A stretch of 64,000 nucleotides of DNA from Actinobacillus arthritidis. Lineage in GTDB: Bacteria; Pseudomonadota; Gammaproteobacteria; Enterobacterales; Pasteurellaceae. The stretch spans positions 868,001 to 932,000 of the forward strand of contig NZ_CP103833.1 in assembly GCF_029774155.1 (NCBI RefSeq). The letters run 5' to 3'. The translations under genes and the position numbers were made by a program. Numbering within the stretch: position 1 is the stretch's first letter; each line of letters begins with the position of its first letter. A model generated the notes under the pieces. That model was given only the letters and a program-made list of their open reading frames with translations, was not told where the DNA came from and made no database searches. Positions 53,797 through 63,918 of this stretch are shown in pieces.

Positions 53797-54091
53797 TAAG
53801 CTTCTCGTTTAACCACTCAATAAATTGCGGTTCCAGTGTTTTCAACATATTAGAAGCACGTGTAATAGTTGCGGCACTGGTGTTTAAATTTTGTTGAATT
53901 TCCCTCTGAGGTACTTCACCCTTTAACAAATTACCGACAATTTGGGCCCGCAATCCTAAAGAGTTACGTTCATCTGCCGTTAAAAATGAAGAAAAAAATT
54001 GCTCTAATTTATCTTCTGCCACCGCCTGCTGTATTAAAACCATAAACTGTTGCCACTCTTGCGGATCACGTTGACTATAAAGAATTTTCAT
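53783..54091 (-). CDS. trpR: Trp operon repressor
   Basis: TrpR represses trp genes when bound to tryptophan. The 102-residue protein has LTADERNSLGLRAQIVGNLLKGEVPQREI and the recognition helix region SAATITRASNML. I chose ATG 54091, four bases after GGAGG; a longer frame upstream has no such site. It is followed by mtgA, a pairing also found in Haemophilus. A candidate TrpR operator lies before trpB in this window. Confidence 0.95.
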   Translation of the reverse strand: MKILYSQRDPQEWQQFMVLIQQAVAEDKLEQFFSSFLTADERNSLGLRAQIVGNLLKGEVPQREIQQNLNTSAATITRASNMLKTLEPQFIEWLNEKLNGNA

Positions 54092-54109
54092 TGAACCTCC
54101 AAAATAAGG

Positions 54110-54153
54110 AAAGCGGTCTGATTTTGGCAAAATTTTGCGAAAATAAAACCGCT
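54110..54153. repeat. Inverted uptake signal pair between lolA and trpR
   Basis: AAAGCGGTCTGATTTT and AAAATAAAACCGCT face each other around GGCAAAATTTTGC. The hairpin probably ends lolA transcripts. Confidence 0.7.
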
Positions 54154-54164
54154 AGTAAAATAGA

Positions 54165-54806
54165 TTATTTCTTAGATTTTTTACCGCCACGTTGGTCGTC
54201 TAACTCAGCACCTTTCGGTACGCTAAATTTGAACAAATCAGACGATACACCGCCACCAGTAATATTACGTAATACGTATAAATTGCTCTGTCCGTCTCGT
54301 TCAATGGTGCTGAAACCTTTTAACATACCGCTTTGATCGATACGCACATCAAACTGTTTTAAATTACTTTTTTTCGATTTCGGTTTTAATACGAAAGTAT
54401 CCGCATTTTGCGTCACATCATACTGTTCCCAGTGGCTTTTATCACTGCTGGTTAATAATACGAACGGCGTATTATTTACTGCATCTTGCACGGTATTTAC
54501 CGTCACTTGCGAAACAAATGGATCATAAAACCATAAATTCGCTCCGTCAGACACAATTAAATTTTCCTGCGGTGATTTAGTATCCATACGAAACAGATTT
54601 GGACGCTTCACTTGGAATTTACCTTTACCTGATTGAATTTGTTTACCTTTGCTCGAACGCACCGTTTGATCAAAATCTGCACTATATTGGCTAACTTGCT
54701 CTAAACGTCGTTGTAATTCGGCAACCGACTGTGTATCAGCAAATGCTACATTCGTCATAGAAAATAAAGCAAAACCTAATAATGATTGCTTAACTAATTT
54801 TTTCAT
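54165..54806 (-). CDS. lolA: Periplasmic lipoprotein carrier LolA
   Basis: LolA carries lipoproteins from the LolCDE complex to LolB. The 213-residue protein has a signal peptide ending NVAFA, followed by [47 protein letters not shown] and the late [19 protein letters not shown] precedes the ATG. Confidence 0.95.
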   Translation of the reverse strand: MKKLVKQSLLGFALFSMTNVAFADTQSVAELQRRLEQVSQYSADFDQTVRSSKGKQIQSGKGKFQVKRPNLFRMDTKSPQENLIVSDGANLWFYDPFVSQVTVNTVQDAVNNTPFVLLTSSDKSHWEQYDVTQNADTFVLKPKSKKSNLKQFDVRIDQSGMLKGFSTIERDGQSNLYVLRNITGGGVSSDLFKFSVPKGAELDDQRGGKKSKK

Positions 54807-54902
54807 CTTTTTTCCTTATATCAAAGAGAATCAAGTACCTCTTTGACAATCTATTCCGTAAAAGTTTCACAAAGCTCGTACTAGCGTAACGATACAATAA
54901 AA

Positions 54903-54938
54903 TAAGCCAAACACCAAGAGGCATTTGGCTTTTATTTT
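54903..54938 (-). terminator. Terminator downstream of the ParE-type toxin
   Basis: On the minus strand AAGCCAAATGCC and GGTGTTTGGCTT pair around TCTT and are followed by ATTTTATTG. Confidence 0.82.
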
Positions 54939-54944
54939 ACTCAC

Positions 54945-55238
54945 TTAAGCAAGCGGCGGATATAACCGGCGAGTATGTAAAATGGTAAGGATGATAATTT
55001 CTTTCTTTAAATCATTTACCATATAAACAACTCTATATTGTCTAGGGTAAATTTCTCTTGTCCCTTTTATATATCCTTGCACCCCCATCATAGGCATATA
55101 AGCGAGTAAATCAATAGACGATTTAATATCTGATAACACATTCATTGCACTATAATTCCCGACAAATGCGGTAATGTTCTCAACAATATTATCAATGTTA
55201 TCTAAAGATTTATGAGTATAGATTATTTTATGCCGCAT
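54945..55238 (-). CDS. RelE/ParE-superfamily toxin
   Basis: This 97-residue protein fits the RelE/ParE toxin superfamily: an N-terminal helix region (HKSLDNIDNIVENIT), SSIDLLAYMPMMGVQGYIKGTREIYPRQYRVVYMV, then IIILTILHTRRLYP, where the strand and final basic residues match the family. ParE members poison gyrase, while RelE members cut mRNA; which applies here is unknown. Its start overlaps the end of a small antitoxin-like gene by 11 bases. Confidence 0.82.
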   Translation of the reverse strand: MRHKIIYTHKSLDNIDNIVENITAFVGNYSAMNVLSDIKSSIDLLAYMPMMGVQGYIKGTREIYPRQYRVVYMVNDLKKEIIILTILHTRRLYPPLA

Positions 55239-55383
55239 CTTGCATATCTTTCTCTGCCTGAGCGATAGCTCTCATTGCTCTCTCATAAAATTGTTCGGAA
55301 GTATAAATCCTTCCTGCTTCATAATCTTTTATTCCCTGAGCAACGCTCTTTTCTAAAAACTCAAGATATTCTTCCGTCATCAT
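55228..55383 (-). CDS. Antitoxin paired with the ParE-type toxin (51 residues)
   Basis: This acidic, helical 51-residue protein starts at ATG ATG after GGAGAAAGAAT. It contains GIKDYEAGRIYTSEQFYERAM, a pattern seen in small ParD-like antitoxins. It overlaps the toxin start, so the pair is translationally coupled. It lies between lolA and polA, in an otherwise core region. Confidence 0.78.
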   Translation of the reverse strand: MMTEEYLEFLEKSVAQGIKDYEAGRIYTSEQFYERAMRAIAQAEKDMQDAA

Positions 55384-55480
55384 ATTCTTTCTCCTTATTT
55401 AATCTAAAGGATAAATAGTCTATCAAACAACAAACAAATTTTGTTTATATTCTGTTTATTTTTCGATCTGAGTCGCAAAA

Positions 55481-58354
55481 TTAATGTGCTTCATCCCAGT
55501 TATCGCCAATGCCGACTTCGGCAATTAACGGCACTTTAAGCTGAATCGCTTTTTCCATTTCCGCTTTAATTAATTGGCTGTAATGTTCGATCAATTCTTC
55601 TTTTACTTCAAACACCAATTCATCATGCACTTGCATAATCATTTTAATATTGTCATCACCTCGAATCGCTTTATCAATGCCAATCATCGCCACTTTGATA
55701 ATATCTGCCGCGGTGCCTTGCATTGGTGCATTGATCGCCACACGTTCTGCCGCTTTACGACGCATTGCATTACTGGATTTAATCTCAGGTAAATATAAAC
55801 GTCTACCGAAAAGTGTTTCCACATAGCCTTTTTCACTCGCACTTTCACGAATATCGGTCATAAATTGTTGCACCGCCGGATAACGTTGGAAATAACGTTC
55901 CATATATTTTTTCGCATCGGCACGTGAAATACCTAACTGATTTGATAAACCAAATTCCGACATACCGTAAATTAGACCAAAATTAATTGCTTTAGCACTA
56001 CGACGTTGCTCACTTGTTACTTGATCCAACGCTAAACCGAAAATTTCCGCCGCCGTTGCACGGTGAATATCTTTGCCTTCGGCGAAGGCAGTAATCATCC
56101 CATCATCATTTGCTAAATGCGCCATAATACGTAATTCGATTTGCGAATAGTCGGTCGCGACAATTTTATAGCCTTTATTCGCAATAAACGCTTGGCGAAT
56201 ACGTCTACCTTCCTCATTTCGAATCGGAATATTTTGTAAATTCGGATCGCTCGATGAAAGGCGACCGGTCGCCGTTACCGCTTGGTGATAAGAGGTGTGT
56301 ACTCTACCTGTTTTGGAGTTAATCATTAATGGTAATTTATCGGTATAAGTCGATTTCAACTTACTTAAACCACGATGTTCCATGAGTAATTTCGGTACTA
56401 AATGCCCTTGTCCCGCTAATTCCTCTAACACTTCTTCATTAGTAGAAGGCGCACCTTTTGGTGTTTTTTTCAAGACAGGTAAACCAAGTTTAGTAAACAA
56501 TATTTCCTGTAATTGTTTGGTAGAAGCAAGATTAAAGACCTCACCAGCTTCGCTATGCACAAGCTGTTCCAATTCAGCTAAACGCTGTTCGATTTCTGCC
56601 GATTGTGCGAGTAATTTTTCCGGATCAATCAATACACCGTTACGCTCAATACGAGAAAGCACTTCAACCAACGGCATTTCAATATCATTAAACAACTTAA
56701 CCAATGTCGGCGTTTTGTCTAATTCCGGTACAAGTACCTGATGTAATTTCATCGTCACATCCGCATCTTCCGTCGCATATTTAGATGCAACATCAATCGC
56801 AATTTTATCAAATGTCAGCTGGTTTTTACCTTTACCGGCAATGTCTTCAAACTCAATCGTCTTATGCCCTAAATAGCGATCCGCTAATTCGTCCATATTA
56901 TGACGGCCGGTACTATTTAGCGTGTAAGATTCTAGCATTGTATCAAACACCACACCTTGTACTTCCACACCATGATTTGCAAAAATCGTTAAATCATATT
57001 TGATATTTTGCCCGATTTTTTTCACATCGGTACTTTCTAATAACGGCTTAAGTTCGCTTAAACAAGCGGTCAAATTTAGCTGATTTTTTGCAAGCTCAAA
57101 ACTTGTGGTAGATTCCGCTTCTGCCGGCTCAGAGAATAGATCACTTTGCTGAGGCTCAAGCGTTACCTGTTCTTTGTGAGTTAACGGAATATAGCACGCT
57201 TCTCCATTAACCAAACCGAATGAAATCCCGACTAAATTTGCCGACATAGAATCTAAATTATCGGTTTCGGTATCCACCGCCACTAATTTTGCTTGATTGA
57301 TCTTTTCAATCCAAGACTGTAACTGTTCCATCGTTGTGATCGTTTCATATCGGCTACGATCAATTTCCACTTTTGCAAAAGTTTGCTCGGTTTCAACCGC
57401 TTGTGATACCGAAACTGTCGCCTGATAATTATTAGGTATTTTTTCCGATGGATTTTGTGTAACCGGATTGGCATCATTCATCACTTCATTCAACCAACGC
57501 TTAAATTCATAACGCCCAAACAGCTCAACTAATTCGTCACGTTTTTGCGGTTGTACAACTAATTGCTCATGGGTAACTTCCAGTTCAACATCAGTCTTAA
57601 TCGTGGCAAGCAAATAAGATAGATCCGCCGCTTCTTTCTCTGCTTCTAATTTCGGTGCAAGCGTTTTAGCACCACGGAATGAAAGCGTAGCCACTTGATC
57701 CAAATTCGCATAAATCTCTTTCAACGAACCGATTCCTTGCAACAAACCTAATGCGGTTTTCTCACCTACGCCCTTCACACCAGGAATATTATCCGAAGCG
57801 TCGCCTTGCAATGCTAAATAATCAATGATCAGCTCCGGCGGAATACCGTATTTCTCAATCACACCTTCACGATCAAGCAAAGTATTGTTCATCGTGTTAA
57901 TCAGCATAATGTGATCGTTCACTAATTGTGCCATATCTTTATCGCCGGTACTGATTAACACATTTTTGCCGTCATTCGCCGCCTGCACCGCGAGCGTACC
58001 GATCACGTCATCCGCTTCCACCCCCTCAATCGAAATTAATGGGATGCCTAACGCTTTAATAATCGTATGTAACGGTCGCACTTGTACACGCAAATCATCC
58101 GGCATCGGCGGACGGTGCGATTTATATTGCTCAAATAACTCATCACGGAAAGTTTTACCCTTCGCATCAAAAACCACCGCAATATGGCTCGGCTCAACCT
58201 GAGCAATCAAACTTTTCAGCATATTTAACACGCCATACATCGCCCCCGTCGGCTCACCATTTTTATTAGTCAGCGGCGGAAACGCATGAAACGCACGATA
58301 AAGATAAGAAGAACCGTCCACAAGAACGAGCGGATTTTGAGCAATTGTAGCCAT
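55481..58354 (-). CDS. polA: DNA polymerase I
   Basis: Pol I fills gaps and removes RNA primers. The 957-residue protein has three domains. The 5'-3' exonuclease is at about 1-300 ([36 protein letters not shown]). The 3'-5' exonuclease is at about 345-540, with intact DTETDNLDS and NIKYDL, so proofreading should work. The polymerase is at about 560-957 ([57 protein letters not shown]). Confidence 0.98.
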   Translation of the reverse strand: MATIAQNPLVLVDGSSYLYRAFHAFPPLTNKNGEPTGAMYGVLNMLKSLIAQVEPSHIAVVFDAKGKTFRDELFEQYKSHRPPMPDDLRVQVRPLHTIIKALGIPLISIEGVEADDVIGTLAVQAANDGKNVLISTGDKDMAQLVNDHIMLINTMNNTLLDREGVIEKYGIPPELIIDYLALQGDASDNIPGVKGVGEKTALGLLQGIGSLKEIYANLDQVATLSFRGAKTLAPKLEAEKEAADLSYLLATIKTDVELEVTHEQLVVQPQKRDELVELFGRYEFKRWLNEVMNDANPVTQNPSEKIPNNYQATVSVSQAVETEQTFAKVEIDRSRYETITTMEQLQSWIEKINQAKLVAVDTETDNLDSMSANLVGISFGLVNGEACYIPLTHKEQVTLEPQQSDLFSEPAEAESTTSFELAKNQLNLTACLSELKPLLESTDVKKIGQNIKYDLTIFANHGVEVQGVVFDTMLESYTLNSTGRHNMDELADRYLGHKTIEFEDIAGKGKNQLTFDKIAIDVASKYATEDADVTMKLHQVLVPELDKTPTLVKLFNDIEMPLVEVLSRIERNGVLIDPEKLLAQSAEIEQRLAELEQLVHSEAGEVFNLASTKQLQEILFTKLGLPVLKKTPKGAPSTNEEVLEELAGQGHLVPKLLMEHRGLSKLKSTYTDKLPLMINSKTGRVHTSYHQAVTATGRLSSSDPNLQNIPIRNEEGRRIRQAFIANKGYKIVATDYSQIELRIMAHLANDDGMITAFAEGKDIHRATAAEIFGLALDQVTSEQRRSAKAINFGLIYGMSEFGLSNQLGISRADAKKYMERYFQRYPAVQQFMTDIRESASEKGYVETLFGRRLYLPEIKSSNAMRRKAAERVAINAPMQGTAADIIKVAMIGIDKAIRGDDNIKMIMQVHDELVFEVKEELIEHYSQLIKAEMEKAIQLKVPLIAEVGIGDNWDEAH

Positions 58355-58401
58355 TAAATAAAATCTCTTTTGTTAAAAATTTTTAGTCTATTATAACGAA
58401 A

Positions 58402-58459
58402 ACAAGCGGTTAAATCCCCTTTAAATTTTGCAAAATTTTTAGAGGATTTAACCGCTTGT
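58402..58459. repeat. Inverted uptake signal pair between polA and the BcgI-like system
   Basis: ACAAGCGGTTAAATCC and GGATTTAACCGCTTGT face each other with TTTTGCAAAA at the centre. Together with the pair at 61798-61855 it flanks the restriction-modification genes. Confidence 0.82.
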
Positions 58460-58462
58460 GGA

Positions 58463-59611
58463 TTAATTAATAACTTTCTGATAAGCAGAAATTTCTTTAT
58501 CCGCGTATTTTACTACATCGGTAATGACGAGTTTATGCATCGCTGAACCCAACAATGCCATAAATTCACAGTCAATTTTGCCATTTTTTACAGGCAAACT
58601 GATATTTAACTCATCGGCATCTTTGGCATAAAAATTCCGTGCATAGCTAAATTGCCCAGCATTAGCCACTTTATGAACCGCTGTTGTTAAGAATATCACC
58701 ACATTTTTCTGCCAATCATTGCAATGTACAACAGCAATATGATCATCAGCTCCATAATCATAATTGCGATATTTTGCCGAACCGAACATATCGATGGTTA
58801 CCGTGTTTTTCTTAAATACTTCAACCTTATTATCAATAAATGCTGAAATACCCATATCTGTTTCGCCAGCGGTAACAAATGGCAAATTGCCTGAAATTCT
58901 GTTCGCACTTTTTAAACGCTTACCGCGAGTCGCTTTACCAAACAACTTTTTGAGATTAAATGTTGCCCACTCAACTGTTTCCAGCTTCTCTATTGCAAAT
59001 TTTTCTTTATTGGTCAATGTATAGTTTGATAATCCAGTTACTTTTAAATAACCTTGTAATTTCTGAAACCATTCCTCTTTCAGTTCTAATAACCGCTCTG
59101 TTTGCAATTCAGTGATGTAGTTTTCCATATAAGAAAATGCAGGTGTACTATTTAAAAGAGGAATAGAAAAGAGTTCACTCTTTATTCTTTCCCAACCTGC
59201 TTTATTTGACCAATCAAACCTAAATCTAACACTTTTTTGCAAAGCAGAAACTAAATATAAATAAGATTTATCAGACAAATCCGCATTTTTGAAACGAATG
59301 GCATAACTATCTTGTAAAACAGTAAATTCTTTTGGTTGGTAAAACATAACTCCCGTATTTGCACCGTTAGCGGACACACTAATCACATTTTTCAAAATTG
59401 TGGCATTTTTTCGTGGCACATAAAATGCTAATCCTTGATTATCTACACCTGCAGTAAGTGCAGGTAAACAATATTCTTCATCGTGCTTTCCTTTTAAATC
59501 ACTAGCAGAATATTGCAATGATTTTGTTTTTATCTTTTCAAAATACTGTTGAATTTCAACTTCTCTAAACTCGCCCCCATTTGCCAAAAATTCCTGTTCT
59601 AATTCTAGCAA
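58463..59611 (-). CDS. BcgI-like specificity subunit (type IIB/type I S-like)
   Basis: This 382-residue protein resembles the DNA-recognition B subunit of BcgI-type systems and S subunits of type I systems. Two similar half-domains are visible: one around TAGVDNQGLAFYVPRKNATI, one around FVTAGETDMGISAFIDNKVEVFKKNTVTIDMFGSAKY. Each is followed by a helical spacer (YITELQTERLLELKEEWF; SAYQKVIN at the end). Two halves suit a bipartite target. It starts 11 bases after the partner gene. The target cannot be read from sequence. Confidence 0.82.
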   Translation of the reverse strand: MLELEQEFLANGGEFREVEIQQYFEKIKTKSLQYSASDLKGKHDEEYCLPALTAGVDNQGLAFYVPRKNATILKNVISVSANGANTGVMFYQPKEFTVLQDSYAIRFKNADLSDKSYLYLVSALQKSVRFRFDWSNKAGWERIKSELFSIPLLNSTPAFSYMENYITELQTERLLELKEEWFQKLQGYLKVTGLSNYTLTNKEKFAIEKLETVEWATFNLKKLFGKATRGKRLKSANRISGNLPFVTAGETDMGISAFIDNKVEVFKKNTVTIDMFGSAKYRNYDYGADDHIAVVHCNDWQKNVVIFLTTAVHKVANAGQFSYARNFYAKDADELNISLPVKNGKIDCEFMALLGSAMHKLVITDVVKYADKEISAYQKVIN

Positions 59612-59622
59612 ACGAGAGCTAG

Positions 59623-61638
59623 CTACTTTCCCTGTGAGCCTTCCTGTTTAAGAAGTTGTGAAACTTCCCAAGCTAAATAATCCGCCACCGTTTTCTTGAA
59701 ATCAGTAAGAGTTGGTTTGGTGTCGATTTTTTTGTGTTGAGAAAAATTCCAATCATTGCCGTCAAGGGTGATGAAATCTTCCAAATATACTTCGTCCAAA
59801 TTCCATTGAGCAACAACTTTGGCATTTTTCCCCGCTTTATAAATTTTGAGCATATCAGCGTAACGCTCAATAGGGCTATCAATTTCTGCTAAGGCACGCT
59901 CCGTACGTTTGTAACCATCGTTGGAAAAATCGATAAATTTCACAGGCACCTCCACATCATGTGGCGTGCCTGCTTCAAAAATATAAATGCTGGTTTGCAC
60001 CCCTGCCATTGGCTGAAATAAATCCGTTGGCATTTTAATTGACGCTAACAAGCGGTGCGATTTTAAGATTTTTTGGTTGGTTACGGTCGCCTTGCCCGAA
60101 CCTGCTGAATCTTGAATAATAATCGCTCCAAGTCCACCTTTTTCCATTTTATCCAAGCCATAAGCAATAAACGGCATTCCATTTTCTGCATAGGAAAATG
60201 GCGGGTTTAGCAATAATCTGTCTGCTTTAAAATTTGTAAATAGGCTATCAGGTCGATTAAAAGCACTGCCCTTTTCAATGTTTGATGAGCCATCGCCTCG
60301 CAAAATCATATTAGTAGCGACAAGGGTGTACATTTCAGCATTCAGCTCCACCCCTAGCAACTGATTCTTCTTAATTTTTTCAATTAAATCATTCGCTTGC
60401 ATCGTTCCTTTGCCAAATTGTTTTTCGGCATCATCAATCATTAATGCCATTGCGGAAATCAAGAAACCTGCCGAGCCAGTCGCTAAGTCCATGACACGAT
60501 TTTTGCTTGAGATACTCAAAATTTGAGCCATTAACTTCGTAACATAAGGTGGCGTTAATACAATGCCTAATTCTTTACCATCACCTAATGCGTATTTTAG
60601 AAATTCAGAATACAGCTCGCCCATAATATCAATATGCCCACCGAAACCATCGATAGATTTAAAGATATTTTCATAAATAAATGTGAAAATTTGTTTGTTC
60701 GTGCTGGCTTTTTCTTTTAAGAATTTTGCAACTTCTTTATCATTTTCTAATGGTTCATCACGTTGACTATCTTTAGAAATCTCCGAAAAAGACGCTAACA
60801 TTAATTGGTGCTTTTGCTCCGAAATACTACGTGCTTTTAAAAATTCTTCAATTTGGTTCGTAATTAATTTACCATCTCGGACTTTATCTAATTTTGAACC
60901 AATTAAATCATCAGGCGTAAGCCCTTCGCCTAAATGCTCTCCTTGCTGATTTTTAATATCCTGCATTGCCAATAGCATACCCGATACATAAAGCACACGT
61001 TGCGGTGCAGTAACATTATGGTTATGCATTAATTTATTTAATTTTTTAGCATATTGTCTTAATTGTTCTTGGCTTTGAATTAAGATTTTATGTTTTTCTT
61101 CTTCGCTTAAAATAGCTGACTTATAAAATTCATCAAAAGTAGAGCTATTTTCTAAAAAATCAAAGGTTTTACAATCTCCAAGTAATTTATGTGCTTTTTC
61201 CGAAGCACCAAAAACGTAATAAACGGAAATTTCAACATTTTCGCTATTATCGCCTGCTACACCAATCGCAATGACTTCGTGATATTTTTCACTAGCAATC
61301 ATATTTTGGGCGTAATAAATCGCACCATTAACAGCAAAATTTGCGATGGATTTCTCATCAAATTTCAAACCATCTTTGGTTTCTGCTTTTAATTTTTTTA
61401 ATCCTAATTTATTTTCAATGATTACTGGGATTCTATAATTTTCCAAATGAAAATCAGGTTTACCAAAATTTGTCTTATTTTTAGTTTTTGCTGAGCCTCT
61501 TAACGATTCTTTAAGATAATCAGACATTGCTCCTTCTTCATTAAAGTCTTTATGCTTTTGCAAACCAAGTGCAGTTAATGTTGACTTCACAAAATCATTT
61601 ACATCAGATTCAAGTTTATAGGCTTGGAGGCTAACCAT
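59623..61638 (-). CDS. BcgI-like restriction-modification subunit (nuclease plus N6-adenine methylase)
   Basis: This 671-residue protein joins a nuclease and a methyltransferase, as in the A subunit of type IIB BcgI. The N-terminal region has a PD-(D/E)XK-like pattern (KPDFHLENYRIPVIIENKLG, about residues 60-80). The HsdM-like methylase has SAM motif I in DLATGSAGFLISA near residue 380 and catalytic NPPF in LLLNPPFSYAENGMP near residue 477. GGAGG precedes the ATG. A short leader ORF with a pentanucleotide repeat overlaps this start. Confidence 0.85.
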   Translation of the reverse strand: MVSLQAYKLESDVNDFVKSTLTALGLQKHKDFNEEGAMSDYLKESLRGSAKTKNKTNFGKPDFHLENYRIPVIIENKLGLKKLKAETKDGLKFDEKSIANFAVNGAIYYAQNMIASEKYHEVIAIGVAGDNSENVEISVYYVFGASEKAHKLLGDCKTFDFLENSSTFDEFYKSAILSEEEKHKILIQSQEQLRQYAKKLNKLMHNHNVTAPQRVLYVSGMLLAMQDIKNQQGEHLGEGLTPDDLIGSKLDKVRDGKLITNQIEEFLKARSISEQKHQLMLASFSEISKDSQRDEPLENDKEVAKFLKEKASTNKQIFTFIYENIFKSIDGFGGHIDIMGELYSEFLKYALGDGKELGIVLTPPYVTKLMAQILSISSKNRVMDLATGSAGFLISAMALMIDDAEKQFGKGTMQANDLIEKIKKNQLLGVELNAEMYTLVATNMILRGDGSSNIEKGSAFNRPDSLFTNFKADRLLLNPPFSYAENGMPFIAYGLDKMEKGGLGAIIIQDSAGSGKATVTNQKILKSHRLLASIKMPTDLFQPMAGVQTSIYIFEAGTPHDVEVPVKFIDFSNDGYKRTERALAEIDSPIERYADMLKIYKAGKNAKVVAQWNLDEVYLEDFITLDGNDWNFSQHKKIDTKPTLTDFKKTVADYLAWEVSQLLKQEGSQGK

Positions 61639-61747
61639 TTAAGCCTCCTTTAAGAAAAGGATAAGCGGTAAGATTTTTTAGGACATTTACAAAATTCTGC
61701 TTGTAACTATCGTTTAGTTTAGGCAAGGCAAGGCAAGGCAAGGACAT
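61631..61747 (-). CDS. 38-codon leader ORF with TTGCC repeat overlapping the methylase start
   Basis: An ATG at 61747 with CGGAGTGAAAA before it opens a 38-codon frame that runs through the pentanucleotide repeat and stops at 61631. The stop overlaps the first codons of the restriction-modification gene. In the other two frames after the repeat, TAA follows within four codons. A change in repeat number would end leader translation about 75-80 bases before the methylase start. The peptide (MSLPCLALPKLND and onward) resembles nothing I know. Confidence 0.5.
   Translation of the reverse strand: MSLPCLALPKLNDSYKQNFVNVLKNLTAYPFLKGGLNG
61721..61743. repeat. (AGGCA)4 pentanucleotide repeat upstream of the BcgI-like genes
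   Basis: Four AGGCA units plus a partial fifth lie on the plus strand (TGCCT on the minus strand). They are within the start of the leader ORF, about 85 bases before the methylase ATG. Confidence 0.9.
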
Positions 61748-61767
61748 TTTTCACTCCGAATTTAACT

Positions 61768-61792
61768 TGTCAATAAAAAATGCCGAATTATA
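61768..61792 (-). promoter_or_regulatory. Possible promoter elements of the BcgI-like operon
   Basis: On the minus strand TATAAT occurs at 61792-61787, about 40 bases before the leader ATG, without a good -35. TTGACA occurs at 61773-61768 but has only a weak -10 about 17 bases on. Which is used is unclear. Confidence 0.4.
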
Positions 61793-61797
61793 CAAAA

Positions 61798-61855
61798 ACA
61801 AGCGGTTAAATTCCCTTAAAAATTTGCAAAATTTCAAGAAAATTTAACCACTTGT
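61798..61855. repeat. Inverted uptake signal pair after trpA
   Basis: ACAAGCGGTTAAATT and AATTTAACCACTTGT face each other around AATTTGCAAAATT. One arm has a base change (CCACTT). It likely terminates trpBA. Confidence 0.78.
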
Positions 61856-61870
61856 CAAGTTGTGAGCTAA

Positions 61871-62680
61871 TTAATTTCTCGTAGCTACTTTCATCGCTTT
61901 CACAAATTCCGCTAATTTATTAAGTAATTGAGTTTGGTTATCTAAATTCTGTTCGATAATTTTCACTATCGCCGATCCGGAAATCGCCCCGTCACAACCG
62001 AGTGCTAATGCTTCTTGAACTTGCTCAGGTTTAGCAATGCCGAAACCCTGCAAAATTGGGGCGGAATTTGATCGCTTGAGGCTTTCGATCAAGTTATCTA
62101 AATTTTTGGCGTGAGTTTGGTTCTCTGCACTGGTTACACCGGCACGTGAAACCAAATAGGTATAACCTTCAGTTAAATTTGCGATGCGTTCAATTGTTAC
62201 TTGATCCGCATTTGGCGGACAAATAAAGACTGATTGAATACCGAGTTTCTTGGCAGTTTCAGTAAATTCTTCTGCGGCGAGAACCGGCACATCGGCAATG
62301 AGTACCGCATCCACACCCGTTTCAGCACAACGCTTAAAAAATACTTCTTGAGTCGGCACAAATACTAAATTGGCACACAGTAACAATCCGATAGGAATCT
62401 CAGGATATTTTGTTCGAATTTTAGCAATCATTTTAAAACAAGCATCGGTACTATAACCACCATCTAACGCTCGTTTATTCGCCGCTTGAATCACTGGTCC
62501 ATCTAACAATGGATCAGAAAATGGGAAACCGAGCTCCAACGCATCCGCACCATTGGCAATCAATGTTTCGATAATTTCAAACGAACGATCAAAATCCGGA
62601 TCACAAAGGGTAACAAACGGCACAAATGCCCCTTCGTTTTTTGCTTTTAAATCAGCAAACAAAGTATCAAAACGACTCAT
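61871..62680 (-). CDS. trpA: Tryptophan synthase alpha subunit
   Basis: TrpA splits indole-3-glycerol phosphate to indole. The 269-residue TIM barrel has [12 protein letters not shown], the catalytic [22 protein letters not shown] region, [17 protein letters not shown] and [11 protein letters not shown] chose ATG 62680 after GGGGGA; the first Met of the longer frame lies within trpB. It follows trpB directly. Confidence 0.96.
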   Translation of the reverse strand: MSRFDTLFADLKAKNEGAFVPFVTLCDPDFDRSFEIIETLIANGADALELGFPFSDPLLDGPVIQAANKRALDGGYSTDACFKMIAKIRTKYPEIPIGLLLCANLVFVPTQEVFFKRCAETGVDAVLIADVPVLAAEEFTETAKKLGIQSVFICPPNADQVTIERIANLTEGYTYLVSRAGVTSAENQTHAKNLDNLIESLKRSNSAPILQGFGIAKPEQVQEALALGCDGAISGSAIVKIIEQNLDNQTQLLNKLAEFVKAMKVATRN

Positions 62681-62681
62681 A

Positions 62682-63872
62682 TTAGTTTCCCCCATTTAAA
62701 ATTTTATCTACGGTAAAAATATCTTTATCGCCACGTCCTGAAAGGTTTACCACCAAAAGTTGTTCTTTATCCGGATTTTGTGCAATTAATTTCAGTGCGT
62801 AAGCCAATGCGTGTGAACTTTCTAATGCCGGAATAATGCCCTCATGCTGTGCTAACGCTTGGAAGGCATCTAACGCTTCTTTATCAGTAATAGATACATA
62901 ATCCGCTCTGCCTGTGGCATTTAAATAGGCGTGCTGAGGCCCAACAGAAGGGAAATCCAGCCCTGCGGAAACCGAATAAGATTCTTCGATTTGACCGTCC
63001 TTAGTTTGCATAATCGGCGATTTCATTCCGAAATAAATCCCGGTTGTACCGTGTTTAAGTGGCGCACCGTGTTCACCGGTTTCAATCCCTTTGCCAGCCG
63101 GTTCTACACCGATCAGTCGCACGCTTTTTTCCTCAATAAAATCTGCAAACATACCGATTGCATTCGAACCGCCACCTACAGTCGCAATTACGGCATCCGG
63201 TAAGCGGTTTTCTTTTTCTAAAATTTGGCGTTTCGTTTCTTCGCCAATCATTTTCTGAAATTCTCGCACCATGGTCGGGAAGGGGTGCGGGCCTGTCGCC
63301 GTACCAATTAAGTAATGGGTTGTTTCATAGTTTGCCGCCCAGTCACGCATCGCTTCACAGCAGGCATCTTTTAATGAGCAAGAGCCTTTTTGTACCGGAA
63401 TCACTTCTGCTCCCATCAAACGCATACGGAATACATTCGGTGATTGGCGTTCCACATCTTTAGCCCCCATATAGATCACACAAGGTAAATCTAACATTGC
63501 ACACGCCAATGCGGTTGCCACACCATGTTGTCCGGCACCAGTTTCCGCAATAATGCGAGTTTTTCCCATACGTTTTGCTAACAGGGCTTGCCCTAATACT
63601 TGGTTGGTTTTATGAGCGCCGCCGTGTAACAGATCTTCTCGCTTAAGATAAAGTTTAGTTTTGCTTCCTTTTGTGAGATTACGGCAAAGCGTCAATGCAG
63701 TCGGACGACCGGCGTAGTTTTTGAGTAAATCGGTAAATTCCACTTGGAATAACGGATCATTTTGTGCTTCAACAAAAGCGACTTCGAGTTGTTTTAAGAC
63801 TGGTACGAGAATTTCCGGAACATACATTCCGCCAAATTCGCCGAAGTAAGGATTAAGAAGTGTGTCTGACAT
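62682..63872 (-). CDS. trpB: Tryptophan synthase beta subunit
   Basis: TrpB condenses indole with serine using PLP. The 396-residue protein has [10 protein letters not shown], the PLP lysine in [22 protein letters not shown] near residue 87, [12 protein letters not shown], and the phosphate loop [10 protein letters not shown] near residue 233. It is the first gene of a trpBA unit, with a TrpR-like operator upstream; trpEDC are not here. Confidence 0.97.
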   Translation of the reverse strand: MSDTLLNPYFGEFGGMYVPEILVPVLKQLEVAFVEAQNDPLFQVEFTDLLKNYAGRPTALTLCRNLTKGSKTKLYLKREDLLHGGAHKTNQVLGQALLAKRMGKTRIIAETGAGQHGVATALACAMLDLPCVIYMGAKDVERQSPNVFRMRLMGAEVIPVQKGSCSLKDACCEAMRDWAANYETTHYLIGTATGPHPFPTMVREFQKMIGEETKRQILEKENRLPDAVIATVGGGSNAIGMFADFIEEKSVRLIGVEPAGKGIETGEHGAPLKHGTTGIYFGMKSPIMQTKDGQIEESYSVSAGLDFPSVGPQHAYLNATGRADYVSITDKEALDAFQALAQHEGIIPALESSHALAYALKLIAQNPDKEQLLVVNLSGRGDKDIFTVDKILNGGN

Positions 63873-63900
63873 ATCGTGTTCTCTCTATAAGAAATATTAT

Positions 63901-63918
63901 GCACTATTAAAATAGTAC
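63901..63918. promoter_or_regulatory. TrpR operator candidate before trpB
   Basis: GCACTATTAAAATAGTAC is a near-perfect inverted repeat whose half-sites (GTACTA / TAGTGC) resemble the ACTAGT-type half-sites of the TrpR operator. It lies about 30 bases upstream of trpB. The rest of the window to 64000 shows no gene I can support. Confidence 0.6.

Noticed and set aside
61721..61743. Short tandem repeat considered as a CRISPR or iteron array
   Set aside because: Units are five bases with no spacers and only four copies. They fit a simple-sequence repeat.
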